DNA of 64,000 nucleotides from Thalassovita gelatinovora (GCF_001458355.1 NZ_CYSA01000007.1:188501-252500); one strand, 5' to 3'; positions 42,592-51,699 are shown, counted from the stretch's first letter. The notes: generated by a model from the sequence alone, not told the origin. Translations and numbers: made by a program.

Positions 42592-43803
42592 TTACGACGG
42601 GCTCATCCCACGCATCCGTTCGGACCGGCGGCGCAACAATTCCACCGTGGTCAGCAACAGGATCGAAATCGCCACCAAGATGGTCGCCACTGCCAAGATG
42701 GTCGGGGATATCTGTTCACGCAGGCCGGTGAACATCTGCCAAGGCAACGTCTTCTGTCCGGCAGACCCGACGAACAGCACCACCACCACTTCGTCGAAAG
42801 AGGTGATGAAAGCGAACAGCGCCCCGGAAATCACCCCAGGCAGGATTAGCGGCATTTGCACCTTGAAAAACGTGGTGACCGGATCGGCCCCCATATTCGC
42901 GGCAGCCCGGGTCAGCGACCGGTCGAACCCGACCAGCGTCGCAGTGACCGTGATGATCACGAAGGGAATACCCAGAACCGAATGTGCCAAAATCACCTTG
43001 ACGTAGCCGACGAAATTTTTCGGCAGCCCCAAAGTGCCTTCAAGCCAGTTGCCGATATCGGAGTAGAAGAAGAACATGCCGGTGGCCGAAATGATCAGCG
43101 GCACGATCATCGGCGAAATCATCACCGCCATGATGGCGCGACGCCCCGGCACATGCGATTGCGACAGACCGATGGCGGCCAATGTTCCCAGCGACACCGA
43201 AATGATCGTCGCGATCGGTGCGATGATCAGCGAATTCTTGAACGAACGCTGCCATTCGCTGTTGGTGAAGAAATCGACGTAATGTTTCAGCGAATACCCC
43301 GCCGGATCGAAACGCAGCATTTCCGGCGTGAAGGTGAAGAAGTTTTCAGCGTTGAAGCTGAGCGGCATCACCACCAGGATCGGCGTGATCAGGAAGACGA
43401 AGATGGCGCCGCAGATCACCCGGAAACTGTAGAACCACAGCACCTGACGCGATGTCAGATAGGGCAGCAATTTGGCGCGATACCGGCCTTCGTAAAGCCA
43501 ATAGGTGAACCAGTGGTAGAACCAGCCCGAAAGCGCGCCCAGAACCACGCCCGGCACACCAGCAAAGACAAAGCCCAAGGTTGCGAAGCCGAGGATGGAA
43601 ATCCATTTGGACAGCGTCTCGTTTTTCAACAATGCGATATAGACAAAGCCCATGAAGGCGATCAGCGCAGCGCCGATCACAACCCCAAGAAAACCGGATC
43701 CATTGGCGGTACCGACGAACAGCCCCAGAAAGGCCCCGGCCGCTGCAATCGTGGGCAGGACCAGGGACAGGGGTTTGCGGGAGATAGGAGTGAGTGCAGC
43801 CAT
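42592..43803 (-). CDS. potC: Polyamine-type ABC transporter permease with long N-terminal extension (PotC-like)
   Basis: 403 residues, against about 260-290 for ordinary PotC. The C-terminal part (about 115-403) is a normal permease with the EAA loop RAAANMGADPVTTFFKVQMPLILP. The first 115 residues add three to four extra hydrophobic helices (for example TIAAAGAFLGLFVGTANGSGFLG and ISILGFATLGFVFAGVPGVVLGALSG). It is the last gene of a potA-potD-potB-potC operon. Spermidine/putrescine is the family substrate; the exact one is not known. Confidence 0.85.
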   Translation of the reverse strand: MAALTPISRKPLSLVLPTIAAAGAFLGLFVGTANGSGFLGVVIGAALIAFMGFVYIALLKNETLSKWISILGFATLGFVFAGVPGVVLGALSGWFYHWFTYWLYEGRYRAKLLPYLTSRQVLWFYSFRVICGAIFVFLITPILVVMPLSFNAENFFTFTPEMLRFDPAGYSLKHYVDFFTNSEWQRSFKNSLIIAPIATIISVSLGTLAAIGLSQSHVPGRRAIMAVMISPMIVPLIISATGMFFFYSDIGNWLEGTLGLPKNFVGYVKVILAHSVLGIPFVIITVTATLVGFDRSLTRAAANMGADPVTTFFKVQMPLILPGVISGALFAFITSFDEVVVVLFVGSAGQKTLPWQMFTGLREQISPTILAVATILVAISILLLTTVELLRRRSERMRGMSPS

Positions 43804-43808
43804 GATCG

Positions 43809-45182
43809 TTACCCCAGTTTCACGTTGTCGATGCCGACAATCTTGTCATAGGCCCAGTACAGGATCAGCACGACAGCCAGCAGGATGGTGCCCAAGGCCG
43901 CAGCCAGACCCCAGTTCAACGAACTGGAAATGTGATAGGCGATCCGGTTCGAGATGAAGACGCCTTTGGTACCGCCGACGATTTCAGGTGTGATGTAATA
44001 CCCAATCGACAGGATGAAGACCAAAATCGACCCGGCACCGATGCCCGGCACCGACTGCGGGAAATAGACCCGCCAGAACGCGGTCCAGTTGGTCGCCCCC
44101 ATCGATTTCGCCGCCCGCAGATAGGTCGGCTGGATCGTCTGCATCACCGAATACATCGGCAAGATCATGAACGGCAACAGGATATGGGTCATCGCGATGA
44201 TCGTACCGAGTTGGTTATTGATCAGCACCAACCTGGCGTCATCGGGCACGATGCCCAGCCAGACCAGAACTTCGTTGATCACGCCTTGTTGTTGCAACAT
44301 CACCTTCCATGCCGAGGTGCGCACCAGAAGCGAAGTCCAGAACGGGAGCAGCACCAGGATCATCAGCATATTGGCAGACCGCGCCGGCAGGTTGGCCAGA
44401 ATCCAAGCCACCGGATAGCCCAGCAAGATGCAGGACGTGGTGATCACCAGCGACATGAACAGCGTTCGCATGAACAGGGTGATCAGAATTCGTTTGTTTT
44501 CCGGCTGCGCAACCGCGCCTTCTGCGGTGCGCTGCATATCGATGGCATTGAGGAAATAGCCATTGGTGTAGCGAACCGAATGGGTCTTGATGGTGCGCCA
44601 GGTTTCCAGTTCACCCCATTTGTCGTCGATATCGATCAACTTGTCCTTGAACGGACCGTCGGTTTCTGGATCTATTTTCTTGATCTTGCGCCCGGTTTGC
44701 CGGAACAGCGACGACAGGCCGGTTTGTTCGTAATTCAGCCGCGACCCGAGCTTGGTATGTTCCTTGGCTTCGACCGCAGCGACCATATCGGTAACGAAAG
44801 CCTGATACAGCGCTTCGTCCGGCAAAGTGTCGCTTTCGGCATCCCAGTTTTTCAATTCGGCCACGGTCAGCGGCAGCGTTTGTTCAACGAAACCGTTTTC
44901 CACCGACCTGAACAGCATCGACCCAATCGGAATGATAAAGGAAAACAACACAAAGATCAGGAGGGGAGCAATCAATGCAAGGGCGCGCAGTTTTTGCCGT
45001 CGCAAGGCTCGGCTCAGGCTGCGCTTCAACGGTGTTCCGTCCGCAGCAAGGACAGGACCGCCATTGCGACCTGAACTTTGGGAATCCGTTTCGCGTGCGT
45101 CTAGCGCCGCCGCTTCGTGAAAAGCGTCTTCCGGTGTGGGCGCGTCAGCAGTTTGCTGACCGGTGCCTTTCAGTTCGCTCAT
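43809..45182 (-). CDS. potB: Polyamine-type ABC transporter permease with large insert (PotB-like)
   Basis: 457 residues from the ATG at 45182, which has a GGGGA site; the frame opens earlier at 45227. A polar N-terminus (about 1-60) leads to a first helix (LRALALIAPLLIFVLFSFIIPIG). Then comes an unusually long periplasmic segment of about 120 charged residues before the five remaining helices. The EAA loop is RAAKSMGATNWTAFWRVYFPQSVPG. This layout is a recognised variant of PotB. It lies five bases from potC and belongs to the same operon. Confidence 0.85.
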   Translation of the reverse strand: MSELKGTGQQTADAPTPEDAFHEAAALDARETDSQSSGRNGGPVLAADGTPLKRSLSRALRRQKLRALALIAPLLIFVLFSFIIPIGSMLFRSVENGFVEQTLPLTVAELKNWDAESDTLPDEALYQAFVTDMVAAVEAKEHTKLGSRLNYEQTGLSSLFRQTGRKIKKIDPETDGPFKDKLIDIDDKWGELETWRTIKTHSVRYTNGYFLNAIDMQRTAEGAVAQPENKRILITLFMRTLFMSLVITTSCILLGYPVAWILANLPARSANMLMILVLLPFWTSLLVRTSAWKVMLQQQGVINEVLVWLGIVPDDARLVLINNQLGTIIAMTHILLPFMILPMYSVMQTIQPTYLRAAKSMGATNWTAFWRVYFPQSVPGIGAGSILVFILSIGYYITPEIVGGTKGVFISNRIAYHISSSLNWGLAAALGTILLAVVLILYWAYDKIVGIDNVKLG

Positions 45183-45255
45183 GATGTCCCCGTCGTATGA
45201 ATTGCGGATGGGCCTTTGGCGGCCCATCCTTTGTTACAGTCTCGAAGCGGACTGA

Positions 45256-46347
45256 TTACTTGGCCAGCCAAGCCTGGAATTTCGCGTCGATATCGTCGCG
45301 ATAGTCGGCCCAGAACTCGTAGTTATACAGGAACGTGTTCGTGGCATTGGCCGGATCAGTCGGCATGTGCGGAGCCATGTCGATGCCCAGTTCGGCATGT
45401 TTGCCGACCAGCGGTGCCGAGGAGGCACGGGCCGGACCGTAGGAGATGTACTGAGCCTGATCCGCCAGACGCTGGGTGTCGGTGGCGAAATAGATGTAAT
45501 CCAGCGCCTGCTTCTGGCGCTCTTCGCTCAGACCGGCGGGGATGATCCAGCCGTCCAGATCGAACACCTGCGCGTCCCACAGCATGGCGACGGGCTGTTT
45601 CTGTTCGACGATCAGGCTGAACAGACGACCGTTATAGGTCGACCCCATGACGACTTCGCCATCGGCGAGAAGTTGCGGCGTGTCGGCACCGGCCGACCAC
45701 CAGACTACGCTGTCCTTGATGGTGTCGAGCTTGGCCAGCGCTTTGTCCTGACCTTCCGGGGTTTCCAGAACGTCATAGACGTCTTCCTTGGCAACACCAT
45801 CACAGAGCAGAGCCCATTCCATGTTGTTGATCGGACGCTTTTCCAGCGCGCGCTTGCCCGGATAGGCTTCGAGGTCGAACACGTCGCAGACATCATCCGG
45901 AGGGGTGTCACCGACCAGATCGGTGCGATAGCCGAAAGTAGTCGAATAGACGATCTGCGGGATGAAGCAATCAGACACCAGCAAATCGCCGAAATCGTCA
46001 GCTGCCGAGGTGCCATCCGGCGCCGGGGCCAGTTGAGTATCGGGATCGATTTCCATCGCCAGACCTTCGTCGCACAGACGCATTGCGTCGGCGGCCACAA
46101 CGTCGACCACATCCCAGGTGACGTTGCCCGCTTCGTTCATCGCGCGCAGCTTGGCAACTGCTTCGTTCGAGCTGTCATCGTTGATGATATTGACACCGGT
46201 CTTGGCGGTGTAGGGTGCATGATACGCGTTCTGCTGCGACTTGGAATAGGCGCCGCCCCAAGACACGATGGTCATGTCTGCTGCAGCAACTGCGCCTGCC
46301 GAAAGGGCGAGGGCAGAGCTGGCAATCAGAAGCTTGGTCGGTTTCAT
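45256..46347 (-). CDS. potD: Polyamine-type ABC transporter substrate-binding protein (PotD-like)
   Basis: 363 residues. A signal peptide (LIASSALALSAGAVAA) precedes ADMTIVSWGGAYSKSQQNAYHAPY, the usual start of this branch of periplasmic polyamine/iron-type binding proteins. Four cysteines occur in the mature protein (RLCDEG, SDCFIP, DVCDVF, LLCDG). The acidic ligand residues of classical PotD cannot be confirmed by eye. It lies between potA and potB, with hairpins on either side, which may allow higher expression than the permeases. Confidence 0.82.
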   Translation of the reverse strand: MKPTKLLIASSALALSAGAVAAADMTIVSWGGAYSKSQQNAYHAPYTAKTGVNIINDDSSNEAVAKLRAMNEAGNVTWDVVDVVAADAMRLCDEGLAMEIDPDTQLAPAPDGTSAADDFGDLLVSDCFIPQIVYSTTFGYRTDLVGDTPPDDVCDVFDLEAYPGKRALEKRPINNMEWALLCDGVAKEDVYDVLETPEGQDKALAKLDTIKDSVVWWSAGADTPQLLADGEVVMGSTYNGRLFSLIVEQKQPVAMLWDAQVFDLDGWIIPAGLSEERQKQALDYIYFATDTQRLADQAQYISYGPARASSAPLVGKHAELGIDMAPHMPTDPANATNTFLYNYEFWADYRDDIDAKFQAWLAK

Positions 46348-46384
46348 TCAGTAACTCCCAGTAATTTCCCGTTCTAGAATTATG

Positions 46385-46457
46385 GACCCCGGGGTCACGG
46401 GTTTACCGCACGAGGTCTCAGGCGATCCCGCACCCCTGAACGGGATGCGGGGTTATC
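46385..46457 (-). repeat. Intergenic palindromes between potA and potD
   Basis: GACCCCGGGGTC (46385-46396) is a perfect 12-base palindrome. Closer to potA, CCCGCA and TGCGGG pair around an inner CCC/GGG. Neither has a T-run, so they look like transcript-stabilising or processing hairpins rather than terminators. They lie directly in front of the binding-protein gene. Confidence 0.45.
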
Positions 46458-46460
46458 CTG

Positions 46461-47561
46461 TTACGCGTCGAGTGCGTGACAATCCTGAGGCAGCCAACCG
46501 ATTTCGATCTGCTGCCCAGGTTTCAGCCGGACCTGGTCCGGCGCGTTGCGCGATTTGATGACGAAATCATCATTGCCGGCAACGCTGAGACGGGTGCGGA
46601 ACACGTCGCCCATGTAAATGAATTCCTTGACCGTCGCCTTCAGAAGATGCGCGTCTTCCTTCAGCCGGTCCTTGTTGAATTCCACCCGTTCGGGACGGAT
46701 CGACACCTTGGTGCGTTCGCCCACCTTCGACACGTTGACCGGTTTGCAGTCGATCAGTTCGCCATCGTCCAGTTGCACCACGGCAGAGTCTGAAGTGATT
46801 TCCTTGACCACACCTTCCAGCGTGTTGTTTTCGCCGATGAACTGCGCAACGAAGCTGTTTTGCGGCGATTCATACAAGGTGTCCGGCGGATCAAGCTGCT
46901 GAATCCGGCCATCGTCGAACACGGCGACGCGGTCGGACATGGTCAACGCTTCAGTCTGGTCGTGGGTCACGTAAACCGTGGTGATGCCCAATTCATGCGC
47001 CAAACGGGTAATTTCGAACTGCATATGTTCACGCAGCTGCTTGTCCAGCGCGCCCAAGGGTTCGTCCATCAAGACCAGTTCAGGTTCGAACACCAGCGCG
47101 CGGGCCAGTGCGATCCGCTGTTGCTGTCCCCCCGAAAGCTGTGCTGGGCGGCGGCCACCAAATTCACCCATCTGGACCATGTCCAGCGCGCGCCTGACCT
47201 TGGCTTCGCGTTCGGATTTGCCAATCTTGCGCACTTCCAGAGGGAAGGACAGGTTTTCGGCCACCGTCATATGCGGGAACAGCGCGTAATTCTGGAACAC
47301 CATGCCGATGCCGCGCTTGTGCGGTGGAATGTTGTTGATCGGCTTGCCGTCCAACAGGATTTCACCATGAGTTGCTGTTTCGAACCCGGCCAGCATCATC
47401 AGGCAGGTGGTTTTGCCCGATCCCGATGGTCCGAGCATCGTCAGAAACTCGCCCTTCGGCAAACTGAGGTTCAGGTCTTTTACGACCAGTGTTTCGCCGT
47501 CGTAACTCTTTTGGACGCGTTCAAACGCGACAAAAGCATCGCTTGTCGATCCGTCTGGCAA
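46461..47561 (-). CDS. potA: Polyamine-type ABC transporter ATP-binding protein (PotA-like)
   Basis: 366 residues. Walker A GPSGSGKTT, Q-loop MVFQNYALFPHMTVAENL, signature LSGGQQQR, Walker B LVLMDEPLGALD and switch YVTHDQTEA are intact. A C-terminal TOBE domain (about 285-366) with VSIRPERVEF is present, as in PotA/PotG. It is the first gene of the potADBC operon, with a 466-base upstream region shared with the divergent M24 gene. A second, separate polyamine ATPase is encoded at 52.9-54.0 kb. Confidence 0.9.
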   Translation of the reverse strand: MPDGSTSDAFVAFERVQKSYDGETLVVKDLNLSLPKGEFLTMLGPSGSGKTTCLMMLAGFETATHGEILLDGKPINNIPPHKRGIGMVFQNYALFPHMTVAENLSFPLEVRKIGKSEREAKVRRALDMVQMGEFGGRRPAQLSGGQQQRIALARALVFEPELVLMDEPLGALDKQLREHMQFEITRLAHELGITTVYVTHDQTEALTMSDRVAVFDDGRIQQLDPPDTLYESPQNSFVAQFIGENNTLEGVVKEITSDSAVVQLDDGELIDCKPVNVSKVGERTKVSIRPERVEFNKDRLKEDAHLLKATVKEFIYMGDVFRTRLSVAGNDDFVIKSRNAPDQVRLKPGQQIEIGWLPQDCHALDA

Positions 47562-48027
47562 TGTATTTCCCCGTTCTCTAGTGGCGTATTTTACGCTCGT
47601 TCATTTCAAACTAAAGCCTGTAGCAACCAGTCTTGCAACCAAATCGCGGCACTTTTGAACAAAAAGCGACATTAAACTTCAGCCTGAAAGATTTATTCGG
47701 TTCCTTAGCCTGCTTGAGGCGAAGTTTCAGGCGAAACCGCCCCCATCGCCAATTTTGCCAGAAAAACAGGCAGAATCGAGCGCTTAAATTTTAGCCGATA
47801 TCAAATCTCCGACAAAGGATTTGTCCGGAACCTGATGGGTTTCGGTACATAATTTTTTCTGCTCGGATCATGCGCCATTTTTTAGGCAACTGTCGTTTTT
47901 GAACCTTAAAAGAGCTGTTTTACGCATAACAACATAGATCAACCGTCATAGGATTCGAGTCGTAGGTCGATTCCGCACGGTCGAACCAGCGGGTCGCATT
48001 TCATCGTATTCTTATGCGGAGGCCCCG
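47562..48027. other. 466-base divergent regulatory region between potA and the M24 gene
   Basis: AT-richer than the flanking genes and without a credible ORF. A small hairpin GTTTC-AGGC-GAAAC lies at 47724-47737. It must hold promoters for both directions, but I cannot place them with confidence. The 14-base motif seen at spuC and potF is not present here. Confidence 0.6.
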
Positions 48028-49305
48028 ATGACTCAGAAAGCGATATCCTTTTCTCCAGCCGAATATCGTCGACGGTTGATGCTGACACGCGCTGCGATGG
48101 CCGAACGGGATCTGGACGCGATTTTCATCGAAGATCCGTCGAATATGGCATGGCTGACCGGCTATGACGGCTGGTCGTTTTATGTTCATCAAGGCTTGAT
48201 CGTCACCCATAACACGGACCCGGTGTGGTGGGGGCGCAATATGGATGCCAATGGCGCGCGTCGCACCGCGTGGATCGGCGAAGACGTGATCCGCCCCTAT
48301 GGCGATGAATATGTGCAATCCACCAGTCGCCACCCGATGCAGCACCTTGCGGCGCTGTTAAAAGAGATGGGGTTTGAAACCGCCCGGATCGGGGTGGAAA
48401 TGGAAAATTACTATTTCTCGGCCAAAGCCTATACCACATTGTTGGCAGAACTGCCGCAGGCCGAAATCGTTGATGCCACAGCTTTGGTGAACTGGCAGCG
48501 TGCGGTGAAGTCGGATGAAGAACTGACCTTCATGCACCGCGCCGCGCGAATCGCTGAAAAGATGGTTTTGGGCGCGATTGACCGCTCTGACGTCGGGGTG
48601 AAGAAAAACGAACTGGTCGCAGACATCTATCACGATGCGCTGACCGGGGCAGACGGGCATTGGGGCGATTACCCGGCGATTGTTCCGATGTGCCCTTCGG
48701 GTGCCGATGCCTCGGCTGCGCATTTAACCTGGAACGGGGCGGAGCTGCGGTCGGGGGAATGCACCTTTTTCGAACTCGCGGGCGTTTATCGCCGTTATCA
48801 CACGCCGCTTTCGCGGACCGTGTTCCTGGGCACGCCGCCCGAAGACATGAAACGTGCCGAAGCCGCTTTGGTCGAAGGGTTGGAGGCGGGGATCGATGCT
48901 GCCCGCGCAGGCAATGTCGCTGGCGATATCGCCCGGGCGCTGGCCGGGCCGCTGGATCGCGCCGGGATTGAGCGCGGGGCGCGTTGCGGCTATTCGATCG
49001 GCCTGTCTTATCCGCCGGATTGGGGAGAACGCACCATCAGCCTGCGAGACGAGGATGAAACCGAACTGCTGCCCGGCATGACATTCCATTTCATGCCCGG
49101 CCTGTGGACCCCGGAATGGGGGCTGGAAATCACCGAACCGGTGCTGATCACCGATAGAGGTCCGGCCAAACCGTTCTGCAACCTGCCACGCCAATTGTTC
49201 GTCAAAGCGGATCGAAATTCGATCATGGCACCGCTGGATCACAGTGATCCGATTCTGGCCGCGTCCTTGGCCGCGCAGGAGCTGAGCAAGGAAAACCCAA
49301 TCTGA
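48028..49305 (+). CDS. M24-fold hydrolase, ectoine hydrolase (DoeA/EutD)-like
   Basis: 425 residues. The N-terminal creatinase-like domain contains DPSNMAWLTGYDGWSFYVHQG, and the C-terminal pita-bread fold follows. The residues that bind metal in true M24 peptidases are replaced: the first Asp region reads FFELAGVYRRYHTPLSRT, and the usual GHGIG is GYSIGLSYPPDWGE. This pattern fits ectoine hydrolase and creatinase, which act without metals on C-N bonds. Ectoine hydrolase is the best family name, yet no other ectoine genes are nearby; the gene sits between polyamine transport and aminotransferase genes, so another amide may be the true substrate. A GGAGG site precedes the ATG. Confidence 0.7.
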   Translation: MTQKAISFSPAEYRRRLMLTRAAMAERDLDAIFIEDPSNMAWLTGYDGWSFYVHQGLIVTHNTDPVWWGRNMDANGARRTAWIGEDVIRPYGDEYVQSTSRHPMQHLAALLKEMGFETARIGVEMENYYFSAKAYTTLLAELPQAEIVDATALVNWQRAVKSDEELTFMHRAARIAEKMVLGAIDRSDVGVKKNELVADIYHDALTGADGHWGDYPAIVPMCPSGADASAAHLTWNGAELRSGECTFFELAGVYRRYHTPLSRTVFLGTPPEDMKRAEAALVEGLEAGIDAARAGNVAGDIARALAGPLDRAGIERGARCGYSIGLSYPPDWGERTISLRDEDETELLPGMTFHFMPGLWTPEWGLEITEPVLITDRGPAKPFCNLPRQLFVKADRNSIMAPLDHSDPILAASLAAQELSKENPI

Positions 49306-49337
49306 TCAAGCGGTGATTTCGCCTTGATCACAAAGGT

Positions 49338-49371
49338 GCGCCCGCATCCAGGATCGGAGGCGGGCGCTTTT
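49338..49371 (+). terminator. Rho-independent terminator after the M24 gene
   Basis: GCGCCCGC and GCGGGCGC form an 8-bp stem around a 14-base loop, followed by TTTTGTT. It separates the M24 gene from the convergent spuC. Confidence 0.75.
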
Positions 49372-49409
49372 GTTGGTTTGTGCTTGCCCCGATCAACCGG
49401 CGCAAAAGT

Positions 49410-50807
49410 TCACGAAGCGGGCTTCCACAACCCTTCGTCCTTGATCCGTGCCATGCCTTCGTCCAACGATTTTGCCGCGCGTTCGATCAGGGTATCGACT
49501 TCGTCGCGGGTCATCACCAATGGCGGGCTGATGATCATCCGGTCGCCAACATGGCGCATTACCAGATTGTTGGCAAAGCAGCGTTCGCGGCAGATATAGC
49601 CGACGGTGCCCGCATCGGATGCGAATCGGGCGCGGCTTTCCTTATGTGGTGTCAGGGCGATAGAGCCCATCATGCCGACGATATTCGCTTCGCCCACCAT
49701 CGGGTGATCGGCCAGCGCCTGCCATTTTTCTTTCAGGTAGGGGCCAACGTCGTCACGAACGTGTTCGACGATCTTTTCTTCCTGCATGATATTGAGGTTT
49801 TCCAAAGCAACGGCGGCGGCCACCGGGTGGCTGGAATAGGTATAGCCGTGATTGAATTCGCAACCGCCAATCACTTCGGCGATTTCATCGCTGACGATGG
49901 AGGCCCCGATCGGTTGATAGCCCGAGCTGAGGCCCTTGGCGATGGTCATGATATCGGGTTTCCACCCCACGGTCTGCGATCCGAACCAATTGCCAGTACG
50001 GCCAAAGCCGCAGATCACTTCATCCGCGATCAGCAGAATTTCGTACTTGTCGCAAATCCGCTGAATTTCGGGCCAATAGGTTTCTGGCGGCACGATGACC
50101 CCACCGGCCCCCTGCACCGGTTCGGCGATGAAGGCGGCGACATTGTCTTCGCCCAGATCGTTGATCGCCTGTTCCAGCTGGCGGGCGCGTTCCAGACCGA
50201 ATTCTTCGGGGCTTTGATCGCCGCCTTCGGTCCACCAATCGGGTTGATCGATATGGTGGATATCCGGAATCGGCAGACCGCCCTGCGCATGCATACCGCC
50301 CATACCGCCCAGTGACGCGGCACCCACGGTCGACCCGTGATAGGCATTTTTACGGCTGATAATGATCTTTTTCGTCGGCTTGCCTTTTTCGGCCCAATAG
50401 GTGCGCACCATGCGCAGATTGGTGTCGTTGGCTTCGGACCCGGACCCGGCATAGAACACGTGGTTCAGGTTGCCCGGCGCGAGTTCTGACAATTTCTGTG
50501 ACAGCGCGATGGCAGGCACGTGGGTGGTCATGAAAAAGGTGTTATAATAAGGCAATTCCTTCATCTGCCGCGCCGCGACTTCGGCCAGTCGATCGCGGCC
50601 ATAGCCGATATTGACGCACCACAACCCGGCCATACCATCGAGGATTTTGTTGCCTTCGCTGTCGTGGATCCACACGCCTTCGGCGCGGGTGATCACCCGG
50701 GCACCGCGTTCAGCCAGTTCGTTCTGTGTGGTGAACGGATGCATGTGATGCGCCGCATCAATCGCCTGCAATTCATCCGTGGGCATGTGGTTGGAGATCG
50801 TGGACAT
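49410..50807 (-). CDS. spuC: Putrescine-pyruvate aminotransferase, SpuC type
   Basis: 465 residues. A class III aminotransferase: AGLWCVNIGYG, the PLP phosphate-binding GSGSEANDTNLRMVR, AFIAEPVQGAGGVIVPP, LIADEVICGFGRTGNWF and the PLP lysine in MTIAKGLSSGYQP. These runs are very close to Pseudomonas SpuC, which transfers the amino group of putrescine to pyruvate; taurine- or beta-alanine-type relatives cannot be ruled out. It faces the M24 gene and is divergently organised with the GntR gene upstream on the same strand. The ATG at 50807 has GAGG five bases before it. Confidence 0.85.
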   Translation of the reverse strand: MSTISNHMPTDELQAIDAAHHMHPFTTQNELAERGARVITRAEGVWIHDSEGNKILDGMAGLWCVNIGYGRDRLAEVAARQMKELPYYNTFFMTTHVPAIALSQKLSELAPGNLNHVFYAGSGSEANDTNLRMVRTYWAEKGKPTKKIIISRKNAYHGSTVGAASLGGMGGMHAQGGLPIPDIHHIDQPDWWTEGGDQSPEEFGLERARQLEQAINDLGEDNVAAFIAEPVQGAGGVIVPPETYWPEIQRICDKYEILLIADEVICGFGRTGNWFGSQTVGWKPDIMTIAKGLSSGYQPIGASIVSDEIAEVIGGCEFNHGYTYSSHPVAAAVALENLNIMQEEKIVEHVRDDVGPYLKEKWQALADHPMVGEANIVGMMGSIALTPHKESRARFASDAGTVGYICRERCFANNLVMRHVGDRMIISPPLVMTRDEVDTLIERAAKSLDEGMARIKDEGLWKPAS

Positions 50808-50864
50808 CAAAGCCTCATTTGTCTGGAAATTACATTTGAACCGCGAATGGCGGCCGTTGATTCC

Positions 50865-50892
50865 AAAATATGATCAAATTAAATTTTGTCAA
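50865..50892 (-). promoter_or_regulatory. spuC promoter with GntR-type operator
   Basis: On the minus strand TTGACA (50892-50887) and TATTTT (50870-50865) are 16 bases apart, 58 bases before spuC. The spacer holds TGATCAAATTAAAT (50871-50884, plus-strand sense), identical to a sequence in the potF promoter. Confidence 0.6.
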
Positions 50893-50914
50893 TCGAATCG
50901 ATCATGTCACCAAA

Positions 50915-51595
50915 TCAAGACAACATCGCGCGAACTTGCTGCATACCTTGCATCATATCTTCAATATTTGCCTGCGCGGCGCGATCTTTTTCTCTGGCTT
51001 CCAGCGCGGCCACGAGGTCCTTGTGCATGTCCGGCAGGTTCTGCGTTCCGACCCGGCCACAGACGACCCGCAACGAAGGCCCGAAACGCAGCCACAAGCC
51101 TTCGGCCAGATCGCTGAGAATCGGCGCGTCGGCCATTTGGTAAATCCGTTGATGAAAGCGGTAATTGTTTTCCAGATAGGCCTGCAAATCACCGGTCACG
51201 ATAGCCTGGTCCAGCAGATCGTCAAACCTTCTGAGTTCCCGTACATCGGCAGGCTTTGCATTCTCGGCAGCGCGTCGGGCCAGATCACCTTCAAGGCATT
51301 GTCGAGCAACAATAATTTCTTCTATATTCTTTGCCGTCAACAACGGCACAATGACCCGGCGATTGCCCTGAAACTTCAGCGCGCCCTCGGCGGTGAGACG
51401 ACGGATCGCTTCGCGGACCGGCGTCATACCCGCATCCAGCCGTGCGGTCAGTCCCTGAATCGTCACCGGCTGGCCCGGCGCGATTTCCCCAAACAGTATT
51501 TGTTCCCGCATCTTGCGATAGACCAATTCATGCGTGGGGAGCCGCTTTTCAACGGTATCAATAACGGTCAATTTTCGGGCACCTCGGTCTATCAC
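50915..51595 (-). CDS. GntR-family regulator with FCD-type domain (likely polyamine regulator)
   Basis: 226 residues from a GTG. The winged helix (about 20-85) reads YRKMREQILFGEIAPGQPV and MTPVREAIRRLTAEGAL. The C-terminal FCD domain is helical and keeps metal-site style residues (FHQRIYQMADAP, DMHKDLVAALEARE). FCD regulators respond to small carboxylates or amines. It lies between spuC and potF, both of which carry the same 14-base sequence in their promoters, so it probably controls both and, since it shares the potF intergenic region, itself. Repressor or activator is not known, though an operator between -35 and -10 usually means repression. Confidence 0.82.
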   Translation of the reverse strand: MIDRGARKLTVIDTVEKRLPTHELVYRKMREQILFGEIAPGQPVTIQGLTARLDAGMTPVREAIRRLTAEGALKFQGNRRVIVPLLTAKNIEEIIVARQCLEGDLARRAAENAKPADVRELRRFDDLLDQAIVTGDLQAYLENNYRFHQRIYQMADAPILSDLAEGLWLRFGPSLRVVCGRVGTQNLPDMHKDLVAALEAREKDRAAQANIEDMMQGMQQVRAMLS

Positions 51596-51670
51596 TGCTC
51601 ATTTCTCAACTCTGCTTATTCGGCTTCGCTTGCGAGTTTAACGACAGCATGGATACTTTACCATATTGCC

Positions 51671-51699
51671 TTGTGCGGCAAAGTTTGATCAAATTAAAT
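51671..51699 (+). promoter_or_regulatory. potF promoter with GntR-type operator
   Basis: TTGTGC (51671-51676) and TTAAAT (51694-51699) are 17 bases apart, 40 bases before potF. The spacer contains the palindrome TTTGATCAAA (51684-51693), part of TGATCAAATTAAAT (51686-51699), which is repeated exactly at the spuC promoter. Confidence 0.6.

Noticed and set aside
43932-45074. 380-residue plus-strand ORF opposite potB
   Set aside because: Shadow of a clear ABC permease; low-complexity composition rich in His, Gln and Arg with no family motif.
46385-46396. Perfect palindrome as a rho-independent terminator
   Set aside because: No loop and no T-run in either direction.
48028-49305. Xaa-Pro aminopeptidase
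   Set aside because: The metal ligands needed for M24 peptidase activity are absent.
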